Source of the DNA: DASWTL01 sp966250385
Lineage (GTDB): Bacteria; Bacteroidota; Bacteroidia; Sphingobacteriales; Sphingobacteriaceae
Assembly: GCA_966250385.1 (NCBI GenBank)
Contig: CBINHC010000012.1
Span: 78,058 to 142,057, forward strand
DNA length: 64,000 nucleotides
Reading direction: 5' to 3'
The position numbers were made by a program, and so were the translations under genes. Positions 36,166 through 45,389 of this stretch are shown here, one piece after another. Each line of letters starts with the position of its first letter. The first letter of the stretch is position 1. The notes beneath the pieces were generated by a model, which was given only the letters and a program-made list of their open reading frames with translations, was not told the DNA's origin and did not search any database.

Positions 36166-36173
36166 CAAAGATA
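36166..36173 (-). promoter_or_regulatory. Candidate -7 element of the DUF4920 gene
   Basis: Minus-strand TATCTTTG, identical to the rplM -7 element, ends 20 bp before the ATG. A TTTG at the right distance was not found. Confidence 0.4.
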
Positions 36174-36514
36174 TTAAAACTTTAAAAATCAAGGCGTTGT
36201 TTCCGCCATGTAAAAAATGAAATCATTCTTGTATTTTTTAATTTTTATATTCTCTTTTGCACCGCACATGAAACTGAACGCGTACTTTATACACACCTGC
36301 AGGCAAGCTAAGAACAGCTTGTTTGTGATGGTATGCGAGCATTTTCTCACCTATGCCGTCCCGGTAAAAAACCGACGATCATTTATGCCGAGGGTCTGAA
36401 CCCCGGCGAACTTTCCGTATTTCCGGCTTGTCTGCCGGATCTGATAACTCATTAATCCACTTACCAAGACTAAAAACGTAGTCTTATCCGTTAAACCGGA
36501 TTTTCTTACTCAGA
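36174..36514 (+). other. Leader/intergenic region of the arginine operon with tandem hairpins
   Basis: 341 bp without a convincing gene. Near the 3' end are three small perfect hairpins: TCCGGC/GCCGGA (36422-36439), AAGACTA/TAGTCTT with a six-base loop (36466-36485) and ATCCG/CGGAT followed by TTTTC (36486-36505). The last two abut each other and end 10 bases before the first gene of the operon. They could be an operator or an attenuator; I recognise no known riboswitch. Confidence 0.45.
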
Positions 36515-37192
36515 ATGAAAGAAAACGAGTTTGTTGTTTTAACCGCAACAAAAGCACATGAAGGATATGCTCAGCAGATCGTCGACGAAATGGCCGAATC
36601 TGCCAAAGCGCGGGGAACCGGTATTGCGAGGAGAACCCCGGAATACGTAGCAACGAAAATGGCGGAAGGCAAAGCCGTAATCGCGCTGCACCGGGATGGG
36701 ACCTGGGCCGGCTTTTGCTACATCGAAACCTGGAGCCACGGAAAGTTCGTAGCGAACTCCGGGCTGATCGTTAATCCGGCGTTCCGGCAATCCGGGTTGG
36801 CCAAACGTATCAAGAACGCTATTTTTGAACTTTCACGGACCCTTTATCCGGATGCCAAGATCTTTGGGCTTACCACCGGCCTGGCCGTGATGAAGATCAA
36901 CAGTGACCTCGGATACGAACCGGTAACCTATTCGGAGCTGACCCAGGATGAAAACTTCTGGAAGGGCTGCCAGAGCTGTATCAATTACGACATCCTGATG
37001 GCCAAAGGGCGGAAGAACTGCCTGTGCACGGCTATGTTGTGGGACCCTGTGGAGAAAGAGAAAGAAGCTGAACAGAAGGTTCAGAAAATTACCAAGAAGG
37101 CCTCCTTACTGGAAAGAATTGAGAACAGGCTCAAGCGTTCGGTAAAAACCGGGGCTTTATTTTTATCAACCACCTTACAAGGCAACTCATGA
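36515..37192 (+). CDS. GNAT acetyltransferase, candidate N-acetylglutamate synthase
   Basis: The 225-residue protein has a GNAT core with VANSGLIVNPAFRQSGLAKR (about 79-98), the acetyl-CoA loop RQSGLAKR. It starts the arginine operon (4-bp overlap with argG) and no argA or argJ is present, so it is the natural candidate for the first step, acetyl-CoA + glutamate to N-acetylglutamate. After the GNAT fold come cysteines Cys152, Cys155, Cys169 and Cys171 (CxxC-13-CxC), a possible metal site, and a charged helical tail. Enzyme identity is inferred from context only. Confidence 0.8.
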   Translation: MKENEFVVLTATKAHEGYAQQIVDEMAESAKARGTGIARRTPEYVATKMAEGKAVIALHRDGTWAGFCYIETWSHGKFVANSGLIVNPAFRQSGLAKRIKNAIFELSRTLYPDAKIFGLTTGLAVMKINSDLGYEPVTYSELTQDENFWKGCQSCINYDILMAKGRKNCLCTAMLWDPVEKEKEAEQKVQKITKKASLLERIENRLKRSVKTGALFLSTTLQGNS

Positions 37193-38379
37193 AGAAGAAA
37201 GTAGTATTAGCGTTCAGCGGGGGACTGGATACGTCCTTCTGCTCCATCTATTTATCAAAAGACCTGGGTCTGGAAGTTCATTCGGTGATCGTCAACACCG
37301 GCGGATTTTCCGATGAAGAACTGCAGAACATCGAAAAACGCGCCTATGCGCTGGGTGTAACCTCCCATTCGGCTGTTGATGAAACCGAGAACTACTATCA
37401 ATCCTGCATCAGGTACCTGGTTTTCGGGAATGTCCTGAAAAATGCCACCTATCCGCTCTCTGTAAGTGCAGAACGGGTCAGCCAGGCGACCGCCATCGCT
37501 GCTTATGTGAAAAAGATCGGCGCCGACTTCGTCGCACACGGAAGCACCGGTGCAGGAAACGACCAGGTCCGCTTCGACATGATCTTCAATATCCTCATTC
37601 CTGAGACAGGCATTATTACTCCCATCCGGGATCTGAAGCTGAGCCGGGAGGAGGAGATCGAGTACCTGAAGAAACACGGCGTTGAATACAACTTCGAAAA
37701 AGCCAAATATTCCATCAATAAAGGCCTGTGGGGCACCTCTGTAGGAGGAAAAGAAACCCTGACTTCCCGCCAGACGCTTCCCGAGGAAGCCTGGCCGACT
37801 CCCGTTACGGAAACCGGCAGCCGGGAACTGGAACTGGAGTTCCTCGGGGGGGAGCTTGTCGGGATCGACGGTGAAAAACTGAAACCGACGGAAGCCATTC
37901 AGAAACTGCAGGCGATCGCGCAACCCTACGGCATCGGCAGGGACATCCATGTCGGCGATACCATTATCGGCATCAAGGGACGGGTGGGCTTCGAGGCCGC
38001 GGCACCCGTGATCATTATCAAGGCTCACCACACGCTGGAAAAACACACCCTAACGAAATGGCAGTTAAGCTGGAAAGACCAGCTGGCCTCCTTCTACGGA
38101 AACTGGCTTCATGAAGGCCAGTTTCACGACCCGGTTATGCGGGACATGGAAGCGTTTCTGCTCAATACCCAGAAGACCGTGACCGGAAGAGTATTCGTCC
38201 AGCTGAATCCTTACCGGTTCCAGATCATCGGGATCGAATCCGACCACGACCTGATGTCCGCCAAATTCGGAAGCTACGGCGAAATGAACAACTCATGGAC
38301 AGGTGAGGATGTGAAGGGTTTTTCGAAGATTTTCGGAAACCAGGTCATGATCTATCACAAAGTCAATAGCGGGCTGTAA
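37189..38379 (+). CDS. argG: Argininosuccinate synthase
   Basis: The 396-residue ligase joins citrulline and aspartate using ATP. The PP-loop LAFSGGLDTS is at residues 7-16, with AHGSTGAGNDQVRFD (substrate and aspartate site) and YSINKGLWGTSVGG later. Length is normal. It overlaps the GNAT gene by ATGA and its stop shares a base with the argC start (TAATG), so translation is coupled. Confidence 0.96.
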   Translation: MKKKVVLAFSGGLDTSFCSIYLSKDLGLEVHSVIVNTGGFSDEELQNIEKRAYALGVTSHSAVDETENYYQSCIRYLVFGNVLKNATYPLSVSAERVSQATAIAAYVKKIGADFVAHGSTGAGNDQVRFDMIFNILIPETGIITPIRDLKLSREEEIEYLKKHGVEYNFEKAKYSINKGLWGTSVGGKETLTSRQTLPEEAWPTPVTETGSRELELEFLGGELVGIDGEKLKPTEAIQKLQAIAQPYGIGRDIHVGDTIIGIKGRVGFEAAAPVIIIKAHHTLEKHTLTKWQLSWKDQLASFYGNWLHEGQFHDPVMRDMEAFLLNTQKTVTGRVFVQLNPYRFQIIGIESDHDLMSAKFGSYGEMNNSWTGEDVKGFSKIFGNQVMIYHKVNSGL

Positions 38380-39371
38380 TGGCAGGTCTCACGAAGATCC
38401 GCGCGGGTATCGTAGGCGGCGCCGGTTACACCGGCGGAGAAATGATCCGCATACTGATCAATCACCCGCAGGTAGAACTGGCATACGTGCACAGCAAGAG
38501 CAATGCAGGCAATCCTCTGTACAAGGTCCACACAGACCTGCTCGGAGATACCGCCATGATGTTCACCGGAGAGCTCCCGGAAGACATCGATGTGATGTTC
38601 CTTTGCCTGGGTCACGGAGATTCCCGGCGGTTCCTCGAGGAGCATCCCGTTCCTGATCATGTCCGGGTCATCGACCTTTCCCAGGATTTCAGGCTTAAAG
38701 CTACGGCCGCCGGCGGGGCCCGGGAGTTTGTTTACGGTTTGCCTGAACTTAACCGCGACCAGATCCGTACCGCACGTAACATCGCCAATCCCGGCTGTTT
38801 TGCTACGGGGATCCAGCTTGCACTTCTTCCGCTGGCATCCCGCGGACTGATGAAAAGCGATATCCATATCAACGCTACAACGGGATCGACCGGAGCCGGG
38901 CAGAGCCTCGCCGCTACATCGCACTTCAGCTGGAGAAATAATAATCTTTCCGTTTACAAGGCATTCGGGCACCAGCACCTCCGCGAGATCGGGGAAAGCC
39001 TGGTCCAGCTTCAGCAGGGTTTCGCTGGCCCGGTTCATTTTATCCCGCAGCGGGGCGACTATACCAGGGGAATTCTGTCTGCCATTTACCTGGAAAGCGG
39101 CCTCAGTCAGGCTGAGGCGGCAGAGCTGTACACGGATTATTACCGGGAGCATCCGTTTACACATATTTCGGAAAAGAATATCGATCTCAAGCAGGTGGTG
39201 AACACGAACAAGTGTTTCATCTACCTGGAGAAGCACGGGAACCAGCTTTTCCTGGTCTCCGTAATCGACAACCTGCTGAAAGGAGCCAGCGGACAGGCGG
39301 TTCAGAACATGAACCTGATGTTCGGCCTGGAAGAAACAGCGGGCCTGCGGCTGAAGGCCGCTGCATTTTAG
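38379..39371 (+). CDS. argC: N-acetyl-gamma-glutamyl-phosphate reductase
   Basis: The 330-residue NADPH-dependent reductase makes N-acetylglutamate semialdehyde. GIVGGAGYTGGEMIRIL at the start is the nucleotide-binding loop; NPGCFATG holds the catalytic cysteine, and the later HFIPQRGDYTRG is a family motif. Third gene of the operon. Confidence 0.96.
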   Translation: MAGLTKIRAGIVGGAGYTGGEMIRILINHPQVELAYVHSKSNAGNPLYKVHTDLLGDTAMMFTGELPEDIDVMFLCLGHGDSRRFLEEHPVPDHVRVIDLSQDFRLKATAAGGAREFVYGLPELNRDQIRTARNIANPGCFATGIQLALLPLASRGLMKSDIHINATTGSTGAGQSLAATSHFSWRNNNLSVYKAFGHQHLREIGESLVQLQQGFAGPVHFIPQRGDYTRGILSAIYLESGLSQAEAAELYTDYYREHPFTHISEKNIDLKQVVNTNKCFIYLEKHGNQLFLVSVIDNLLKGASGQAVQNMNLMFGLEETAGLRLKAAAF

Positions 39372-39436
39372 CAGAAATTCTGCAGGGAAGTTTTTTAACC
39401 GTTAACAACTATCAGGAGCCGAAGGCTTCAGGGCTT

Positions 39437-40570
39437 ATGAAACTATTCGACGTTTATCCGATCAATCAGATCGAGATAGCCCGCGCACAGGGAACCAGTG
39501 TGTGGGACAGCAGGGGTACCGAATACCTCGACCTTTATGGCGGACATGCCGTGATCTCCATCGGCCATACCCATCCGCATTATGTGAACAGGATCACCGA
39601 ACAGCTCAGTAAGGTAGCTTTTTATTCCAACTCGGTTCAGATCCCCATCCAGCAGGAACTTGCAGAGAAACTGGGCCACGTGTCCGGGAAACCGGGATAC
39701 CAGCTGTTCCTGTGCAATTCCGGGGCGGAGGCGAATGAGAACGCGCTTAAACTGGCCTCTTTTTACAATCAGCGAAAGAAGATCATTTCATTCACGGGCG
39801 CCTTTCACGGACGCACCTCCCTGGCGGTTGCGGCTACCGATAATCCGCGGATCGTTGCGCCGGTCAACCGGAACGAGAACGTCCTGTTCCTGCCTCACAA
39901 CGATGAGGATGCGCTGGAAAAAGCCTTTACAGAACACGGTGAGGAGATCTCTTCAGTGATCATCGAAGGCATCCAGGGCGTAGCAGGGATCCGGCTGGCC
40001 TCGGACAGCTTTCTGCGAAAGATCCGCGTCCTCTGCGACCGGTACAATGCCGTATATATTGCCGACTGTGTTCAGTCCGGCTATGGGCGGACCGGCCGGT
40101 TCTTCTTTCACGACTATGCCGGAGCCGACGCGGATATTTACACGATGGCCAAGGGGATGGGAAACGGCTTCCCGATCGGCGGTATGTGCATCGCGCCGCG
40201 CTTTGAACCGTGGCACGGCATGCTTGGAACCACTTTTGGGGGAAATCACCTGGCCTGCGCCGCAGCAATGGCCGTACTGGAGGTTATTGAAAACGAAAAC
40301 CTGATCCGGAACGCCGAACTGACCGGTGATTACCTGATGACCGAACTGTCGCGGTTCCCGCAGGTGCAGGAAGTGCGCGGCAGGGGCCTGATGATCGGAA
40401 TTGAACTGCCCGCGGAACTTGCTCATGTACGTAAGGACCTGCTCTTCAACGAACATGTATTTACCGGGGAAGCCCGGCCGCATATTATCCGGCTGCTCCC
40501 TGCCCTCACATTGAGCCGGTCAGATGCGGATCGGTTTTTGGAAAAGTTTGAAAAAGTAATAAAAGGATGA
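39437..40570 (+). CDS. argD: Acetylornithine aminotransferase
   Basis: The 377-residue class III aminotransferase starts MKLFDVYPINQIEIARAQG and has LCNSGAEANENALKLA, FHGRTSLAVAAT, YIADCVQSGYGRTGRFF and the PLP lysine in TMAKGMGNGFPIGG. It transaminates the acylated glutamate semialdehyde. The frame is open back to 39212 inside argC but ATG 39437 gives the family start. Overlaps argF' by ATGA. Confidence 0.95.
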   Translation: MKLFDVYPINQIEIARAQGTSVWDSRGTEYLDLYGGHAVISIGHTHPHYVNRITEQLSKVAFYSNSVQIPIQQELAEKLGHVSGKPGYQLFLCNSGAEANENALKLASFYNQRKKIISFTGAFHGRTSLAVAATDNPRIVAPVNRNENVLFLPHNDEDALEKAFTEHGEEISSVIIEGIQGVAGIRLASDSFLRKIRVLCDRYNAVYIADCVQSGYGRTGRFFFHDYAGADADIYTMAKGMGNGFPIGGMCIAPRFEPWHGMLGTTFGGNHLACAAAMAVLEVIENENLIRNAELTGDYLMTELSRFPQVQEVRGRGLMIGIELPAELAHVRKDLLFNEHVFTGEARPHIIRLLPALTLSRSDADRFLEKFEKVIKG

Positions 40571-41526
40571 AACTGTTCTCCTCTGTACATGATGCCGGAA
40601 ACCTCCGCGAACTGGTAGGTGAGGCGTTGCAATTGAAACAGCAGCCTTACGCTCACAAGGAGCTTGGCGCAAACAAAACCCTGGGACTCGTATTTCTGAA
40701 TCCGAGTCTCCGGACACGGCTGAGTACCCAAAAGGCAGCGATGAACCTCGGGATGAACGTCATGGTGATGAACATGGATAAGGAGGGCTGGGCCCTGGAA
40801 ACCCGGGACGGCGTCATCATGAACGGCACTACGGTGGAACACATCCGCGAAGCCGCGGCGGTGATGGGCGAATACTGCGACATCCTGGGCCTCCGCTCCT
40901 TTCCGAAGCTGCAGGACCGGGACGAGGATTATTCGGAAGACCTGTTCAACAAGTTCGTCCGGTTTTGCGGGGTTCCGGTTATCAGCCTGGAAAGCGCTAC
41001 CCGGCACCCGCTGCAGAGCCTGACCGACCTGATCACGATCAGGGAATATCAGTCGAATCCTAAACCGAAAGTTGTGCTGACCTGGGCACCGCATGTAAAA
41101 CCGCTTCCCCAGGCCGTCCCGAATTCATTCGCCGAATGGATGGGCCGGGCGCAGCAGGAAGGGATGATCGATTTTGTGATCACCCATCCGCCGGGGTACG
41201 AACTTTCGGAGGACTTTACCCGGGGCGTGCCCGTTACGCACAACCAGTACAGCGCTCTGGCGGATGCCGACTTCGTGTACGTGAAGAACTGGTCCGGTTA
41301 CCACGACTACGGTAAGATACTGACCGACGACCCCGCGTGGATGCTTACCCCTGAAACGCTGAAGATCACGCGAAATGCGAAGGTCATGCATTGCCTACCC
41401 GTCCGCAGGGACCTGGAACTTTCTTCTGCGGTTCTGGACAGTGCCGACTCCCTGGTTGTCAGCGAAGCCGGCAACCGGGTCTGGGCCGCCCAGGTGGTTC
41501 TCAAAAAAATGCTTGAAACTCTTTAA
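40567..41526 (+). CDS. argF': N-acyl-ornithine carbamoyltransferase (acetyl or succinyl)
   Basis: The 319-residue carbamoyltransferase has the carbamoyl-phosphate loop FLNPSLRTR (43-51), RHPLQS and the conserved HCLPVRRD near the C-terminus, with KNWSGYHDYG characteristic of the Bacteroidota/Xanthomonas N-acylornithine branch rather than ornithine transcarbamylase. The position that selects acetyl against succinyl substrate (Pro90 in the Bacteroides enzyme, Glu92 in the Xanthomonas one) is Val90 in TTVEH here, so the acyl group cannot be assigned. Product is N-acylcitrulline, deacylated by the M20 hydrolase. Confidence 0.92.
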   Translation: MKLFSSVHDAGNLRELVGEALQLKQQPYAHKELGANKTLGLVFLNPSLRTRLSTQKAAMNLGMNVMVMNMDKEGWALETRDGVIMNGTTVEHIREAAAVMGEYCDILGLRSFPKLQDRDEDYSEDLFNKFVRFCGVPVISLESATRHPLQSLTDLITIREYQSNPKPKVVLTWAPHVKPLPQAVPNSFAEWMGRAQQEGMIDFVITHPPGYELSEDFTRGVPVTHNQYSALADADFVYVKNWSGYHDYGKILTDDPAWMLTPETLKITRNAKVMHCLPVRRDLELSSAVLDSADSLVVSEAGNRVWAAQVVLKKMLETL

Positions 41527-41539
41527 CTACCGGGAACGC

Positions 41540-42331
41540 ATGGACAAGCTGTATGTTATAAAGATCGGCGGAAACGTCATTGATAACTCCGAAAAACTGC
41601 ATGAGTTCCTGCTGAACTTTTCGTCCCTGCAGGGCATCAAAATCCTGGTTCACGGCGGAGGCAAGGCCGCCACCAAGTTCTCCCGGGATCTGGGCATCGA
41701 ACCGCGGATGATCGACGGAAGACGGGTTACCGATATACAGACGCTGCAGGTGGTCACCATGGTGTACGCCGGACTGATCAACAAGAATGTCGTTGCCCAG
41801 CTGCAGGCCCACGGATGCAATGCGATCGGCCTTACAGGCGCAGACGGCAACTTCATACGTGCGCGCAAGCGTCCCGTCAAAGAAATAGATTACGGATATG
41901 TGGGCGATATCCATGAAGGGTCAGTCGCATCCGGGAACATCCGCCGGCTGATCGGGGGCGGATTCATACCCGTCTTTTCAGCGATCACCCATGACGGCGA
42001 ATCACAGCTTCTTAACACGAACGCCGATACGATCGCTTCTGCTGTCGCCGTGGCGATGTCCGCACACTTTGAAACGCAGCTCATCTATTGTTTCGAGAAA
42101 AGGGGCGTTCTCCGGGACCCGGCTGATGAACAGTCAGTCATAGAACACATCACCCGCGAAGAATATGCGGCTCTTAAAGCGGACGGCGTTATAACTGAAG
42201 GAATGATCCCCAAACTGGACAATGCCTTTGCCTCTCTGGCCGCCGGAGTGGAAACCGTGACCATCGGGGATGCCCGGGACCTCAGCATGCTGGCGGCAGG
42301 ATCTGGTTCCGGAACCCGGCTAACCCTATAA
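41540..42331 (+). CDS. argB: Acetylglutamate kinase
   Basis: The 263-residue kinase has KIGGNVIDN, LVHGGGKAATKFSRDLG and NTNADTIASAVAVAMSAHFE, the ATP- and acylglutamate-binding segments of the family. The open frame reaches back to 41375 inside argF'; ATG 41540, 13 bp after its stop, is preferred. In Bacteroidota the family is thought to accept N-acyl glutamates. Confidence 0.95.
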   Translation: MDKLYVIKIGGNVIDNSEKLHEFLLNFSSLQGIKILVHGGGKAATKFSRDLGIEPRMIDGRRVTDIQTLQVVTMVYAGLINKNVVAQLQAHGCNAIGLTGADGNFIRARKRPVKEIDYGYVGDIHEGSVASGNIRRLIGGGFIPVFSAITHDGESQLLNTNADTIASAVAVAMSAHFETQLIYCFEKRGVLRDPADEQSVIEHITREEYAALKADGVITEGMIPKLDNAFASLAAGVETVTIGDARDLSMLAAGSGSGTRLTL

Positions 42332-42332
42332 A

Positions 42333-43421
42333 GTGAACAAAATTCCTATGAAAGAGCCCTTAACCGAAGCAGCGATCCAGTTACTGAAGCAGCTCATCGC
42401 AAAGCCCTCTTTCAGCAGGGAGGAACGTGATACGGCGGACCTGCTGGAACGGTTCCTCCATGACCATGGGGTAAGCTGCAGCCGCCTTGAAAATAATGTC
42501 TGGGCGAGAAACCTGCACTTCGATCCCGCCAAACCAACGATCCTCCTGAATTCCCACCATGACACCGTAAAGCCTAATCCAGGGTATACCAGGGACCCGT
42601 TTCTGCCGGAAATATCTGACGGCAAACTCTTCGGACTGGGGAGCAATGACGCCGGCGGATGCCTGGTATCGCTGATCGCAACCTTCCTTTATTTCTATAA
42701 GCAGGAGGCGCTCTCCTGCAACCTGATCCTGGCAGCTACTGCGGAAGAAGAAATATCGGGGTCCGCCGGAATTGAGCTGCTGATGCCGCTGCTCGGAGAC
42801 CTGGAATTCGCGATCGTCGGTGAACCGACCGAAATGCACCTGGCGATCGCTGAGCGGGGACTGATGGTCCTGGATTGCGTGAGCCGCGGAAAGGCCGGCC
42901 ATGCTGCGCGGGACGAAGGCGAGAATGCGATCTATAACGCCCTGGACGACCTGGAGTGGTTCCGGACCTACCGGTTCCCAAAGGTCTCGGACCTGTTCGG
43001 CGAAGTGAAAATGAGCGTGACCATCATCCAGGCAGGTTCGCAGCATAATGTGGTTCCGGCCGAATGCAGGTTTACGGTAGACGTCCGGGTTACCGACCTC
43101 TACCGTAACGAGGAGGTCCTGGAGATCATCCGGGCTCATGTTTCCTCAACGGTGACCCCGCGGTCGCTGCGCCTTAAATCATCATCCATAGCTATCGATC
43201 ACCCGATCGTGCGGCAGGGAATAGCGCTGGGCAGAACGACCTACGGATCGCCTACCACCAGCGATCAGGCGTTGATGGATATTCCTTCGCTGAAGATCGG
43301 CCCGGGAGATTCAGCCCGGTCCCACATGGCCGATGAATATATCTTTGTGGACGAGATCCGCCAGGGGATCGACCTGTACATTAAACTTTTAGATCCGATT
43401 GTTCATGGAAATCAATCTTAA
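42333..43421 (+). CDS. argE: ArgE-type M20 family N-acyl-citrulline/ornithine deacylase
   Basis: The 362-residue metallohydrolase has zinc ligands in LLNSHHDTVKP, LGSNDAGGC, AEEEISGSAG and GEPTEMH. In this pathway it should remove the acyl group from N-acylcitrulline. Its start is GTG at 42333, one base after the argB stop; ATG 42348 is an alternative five residues later. Overlaps the following GNAT gene by about 17 bp. Confidence 0.9.
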   Translation: MNKIPMKEPLTEAAIQLLKQLIAKPSFSREERDTADLLERFLHDHGVSCSRLENNVWARNLHFDPAKPTILLNSHHDTVKPNPGYTRDPFLPEISDGKLFGLGSNDAGGCLVSLIATFLYFYKQEALSCNLILAATAEEEISGSAGIELLMPLLGDLEFAIVGEPTEMHLAIAERGLMVLDCVSRGKAGHAARDEGENAIYNALDDLEWFRTYRFPKVSDLFGEVKMSVTIIQAGSQHNVVPAECRFTVDVRVTDLYRNEEVLEIIRAHVSSTVTPRSLRLKSSSIAIDHPIVRQGIALGRTTYGSPTTSDQALMDIPSLKIGPGDSARSHMADEYIFVDEIRQGIDLYIKLLDPIVHGNQS

Positions 43422-43983
43422 AGCAACCCTTTCCAATGACCGGGTAACGCTCCGGCCGCTGGAGCATACGGACGAGGAATCGCTGCTGCCGATCGCCCTT
43501 GAAAAAGAGCTCTGGACCTACGGACTGAAAGATCTCAGCAAGCCGGGAGCGCTCAGGACCTATATCGAAAAGGCCCTTCGCGACCGGGACAACGGGACCT
43601 GCGCGGTTTGGGTAATCCTGGATCCTTCGGGAAAAGTTGCCGGCTGCACCCGCCTGGCCGGGATCAGCCCGAAGGACGAACGGGGCCAGATCGGCTGGAC
43701 CTGGATCGGTAAGGATTTCCAGGGAACAGGGATCAACCGGGCGATGAAGTTCGAGATCCTCCGGTACGGCTTCGAAACGCTGGGCCTTAACAGGATCGAG
43801 CTGAAGGCCGATGAACGGAATACCCGTTCAAGAAAAGCCATCACGGGAATGGGAGCCACCCAGGAAGGGATTCTGCGGCAGCATATGAAGATCCATGACG
43901 GCCATTTCCGCAACACGGTCTTCTACAGCATCCTGCGGAGCGAATGGCCGGGGATCAGGAAACAATATTTTGGGGATTATTAA
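43405..43983 (+). CDS. RimJ/RimL-type GNAT acetyltransferase
   Basis: The 192-residue protein has the GNAT_3 pattern: VTLRPLEHTDEESLLPIAL, IGWTWIGKDFQGTGINRAMK with the acetyl-CoA loop, and ELKADERNTRSRKAI. Members acetylate ribosomal N-termini, amino acids or antibiotics. Its place inside the arg operon, overlapping argE and 11 bp before argH, is notable but does not identify a substrate. ATG 43405 is used rather than TTG 43399. Confidence 0.88.
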   Translation: MEINLKATLSNDRVTLRPLEHTDEESLLPIALEKELWTYGLKDLSKPGALRTYIEKALRDRDNGTCAVWVILDPSGKVAGCTRLAGISPKDERGQIGWTWIGKDFQGTGINRAMKFEILRYGFETLGLNRIELKADERNTRSRKAITGMGATQEGILRQHMKIHDGHFRNTVFYSILRSEWPGIRKQYFGDY

Positions 43984-43994
43984 ACGAAAATCAG

Positions 43995-45338
43995 ATGAGT
44001 AAACTTTGGCAAAAAAATACTTCCGTCGATTCTAAGGTTGAAACGTTCACGGTCGGAAACGACCGGGAGCTGGACAGCCGGATGGCGGCCTTCGACGTAC
44101 TGGGCTCACTGGCTCATACCCGGATGCTGGAGTCCATCGGGCTGTTGAGTGAAGCAGACCTGAAGGTTATCCAGGAAGAACTCCGGAACATTTACCGGGA
44201 GATCATTTCCGGAAAGTTCCGCATGGATCCCCAGGTGGAGGACGTGCACTCACAGGTCGAGCTGCTGCTGACCCAGCGCCTCGGCGAGGCCGGAAAAAAG
44301 ATCCACAGCGGCCGTTCCCGCAACGACCAGGTGCTGGTCGACCTGAAGCTGTTCTTCCGGAGCGAGATCCGGGGGATCGCGGAGAACACCCGGAGGCTTT
44401 TTGAACTCCTGATCCGTTTGAGCGATACCCATAAGGATAAACTGCTGCCGGGCTATACCCACCTCCAGATCGCCATGCCGAGTTCCTTCGGACTCTGGTT
44501 CGGAGCCTTTGCGGAAAGCCTGGTGGATGACCTGGAGATGATGCTTGCCGCCTGGAAGGTCGTGAATAAGAATCCTCTCGGCTCGGCAGCCGGATACGGA
44601 TCGTCGTTTCCCCTCAACCGGACCATGACCACCCGGCTCCTCGGATTTGAAACGCTGAACTACAACGTCGTCTATGCGCAGATGGGCCGCGGAAAAACCG
44701 AGCGGATCGTGGCACAGGCGCTGTCCTCGATAGCGGCCACCCTCGCGAAGCTTTCCATGGATGCCTGCCTGTTTATGAATCAGAACTTCGGATTTATCAG
44801 CTTCCCGGACCAGCTGACCACGGGATCCAGCATCATGCCGCACAAAAAGAATCCGGACGTTTTCGAACTGATCCGGGCCCGGTGCAATAAGATCCAGGCC
44901 CTTCCAAATGAGATCGCCCTGATGACTGCCAACCTGACTTCCGGCTATCACCGGGACCTCCAGCTGCTGAAAGAGAACCTGTTTCCCGCATTCACCTCAT
45001 TGAACGACTCCCTGGAAATGGTCTGCCTCATGCTGGAAAACATCCGCATTAGGGAAGATATCCTGGAAGATGAAAAATATGCGTACCTGTTCAGCGTGGA
45101 AGCGGTGAATGAGCAGGTGCTCAGCGGTGTTCCTTTCAGGGAGGCCTACAAGAATGTCGGAAAAGCCATTGAAGAAGGAACGTTTACCACTCCGGCCCAT
45201 ATCCGCCATACCCATGAAGGCAGTATCGGCAATCTCTGCAACCCGGAAATAACCGGCGAATTCAACCGGGTCCTGGGAGGCTTCGGCTTCGACAGGGTGG
45301 AGGCTGCACTGGCATCGCTGCTTGCAGAGGAATTTTAA
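43995..45338 (+). CDS. argH: Argininosuccinate lyase
   Basis: The 447-residue lyase of the fumarase superfamily has IHSGRSRNDQVL (substrate site), HLQIAMPSSFG and the signature GSSIMPHKKNPD. It cleaves argininosuccinate to arginine and fumarate, the last step. The frame is open back to 43944; ATG 43995 gives the MSKLWQKNTS start of the family. Last certain gene of the arginine operon. Confidence 0.96.
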   Translation: MSKLWQKNTSVDSKVETFTVGNDRELDSRMAAFDVLGSLAHTRMLESIGLLSEADLKVIQEELRNIYREIISGKFRMDPQVEDVHSQVELLLTQRLGEAGKKIHSGRSRNDQVLVDLKLFFRSEIRGIAENTRRLFELLIRLSDTHKDKLLPGYTHLQIAMPSSFGLWFGAFAESLVDDLEMMLAAWKVVNKNPLGSAAGYGSSFPLNRTMTTRLLGFETLNYNVVYAQMGRGKTERIVAQALSSIAATLAKLSMDACLFMNQNFGFISFPDQLTTGSSIMPHKKNPDVFELIRARCNKIQALPNEIALMTANLTSGYHRDLQLLKENLFPAFTSLNDSLEMVCLMLENIRIREDILEDEKYAYLFSVEAVNEQVLSGVPFREAYKNVGKAIEEGTFTTPAHIRHTHEGSIGNLCNPEITGEFNRVLGGFGFDRVEAALASLLAEEF

Positions 45339-45389
45339 TATTTTTAATTTGTGCACTTTCGACCCCCAAAAGGGGATAAATCTTTTTAC

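Noticed and set aside
36217..36399. 60-residue hydrophobic frame in the arginine leader
   Set aside because: It begins like a signal peptide, but the rest is unremarkable, AT-rich and without a stop-codon context or homologue I know.
37255..38046. 263-residue antisense frame in argG
   Set aside because: Opposite to a highly conserved gene with no domain of its own.
38355..39236. 293-residue antisense frame in argC
   Set aside because: Same reason; argC motifs are on the plus strand.
39212..39436. 75-codon upstream extension of argD
   Set aside because: Lies in argC and is proline/arginine-rich; ATG 39437 gives the family start.
44250..44951. 233-residue antisense frame in argH
   Set aside because: Overlaps the argH signature region; no support.
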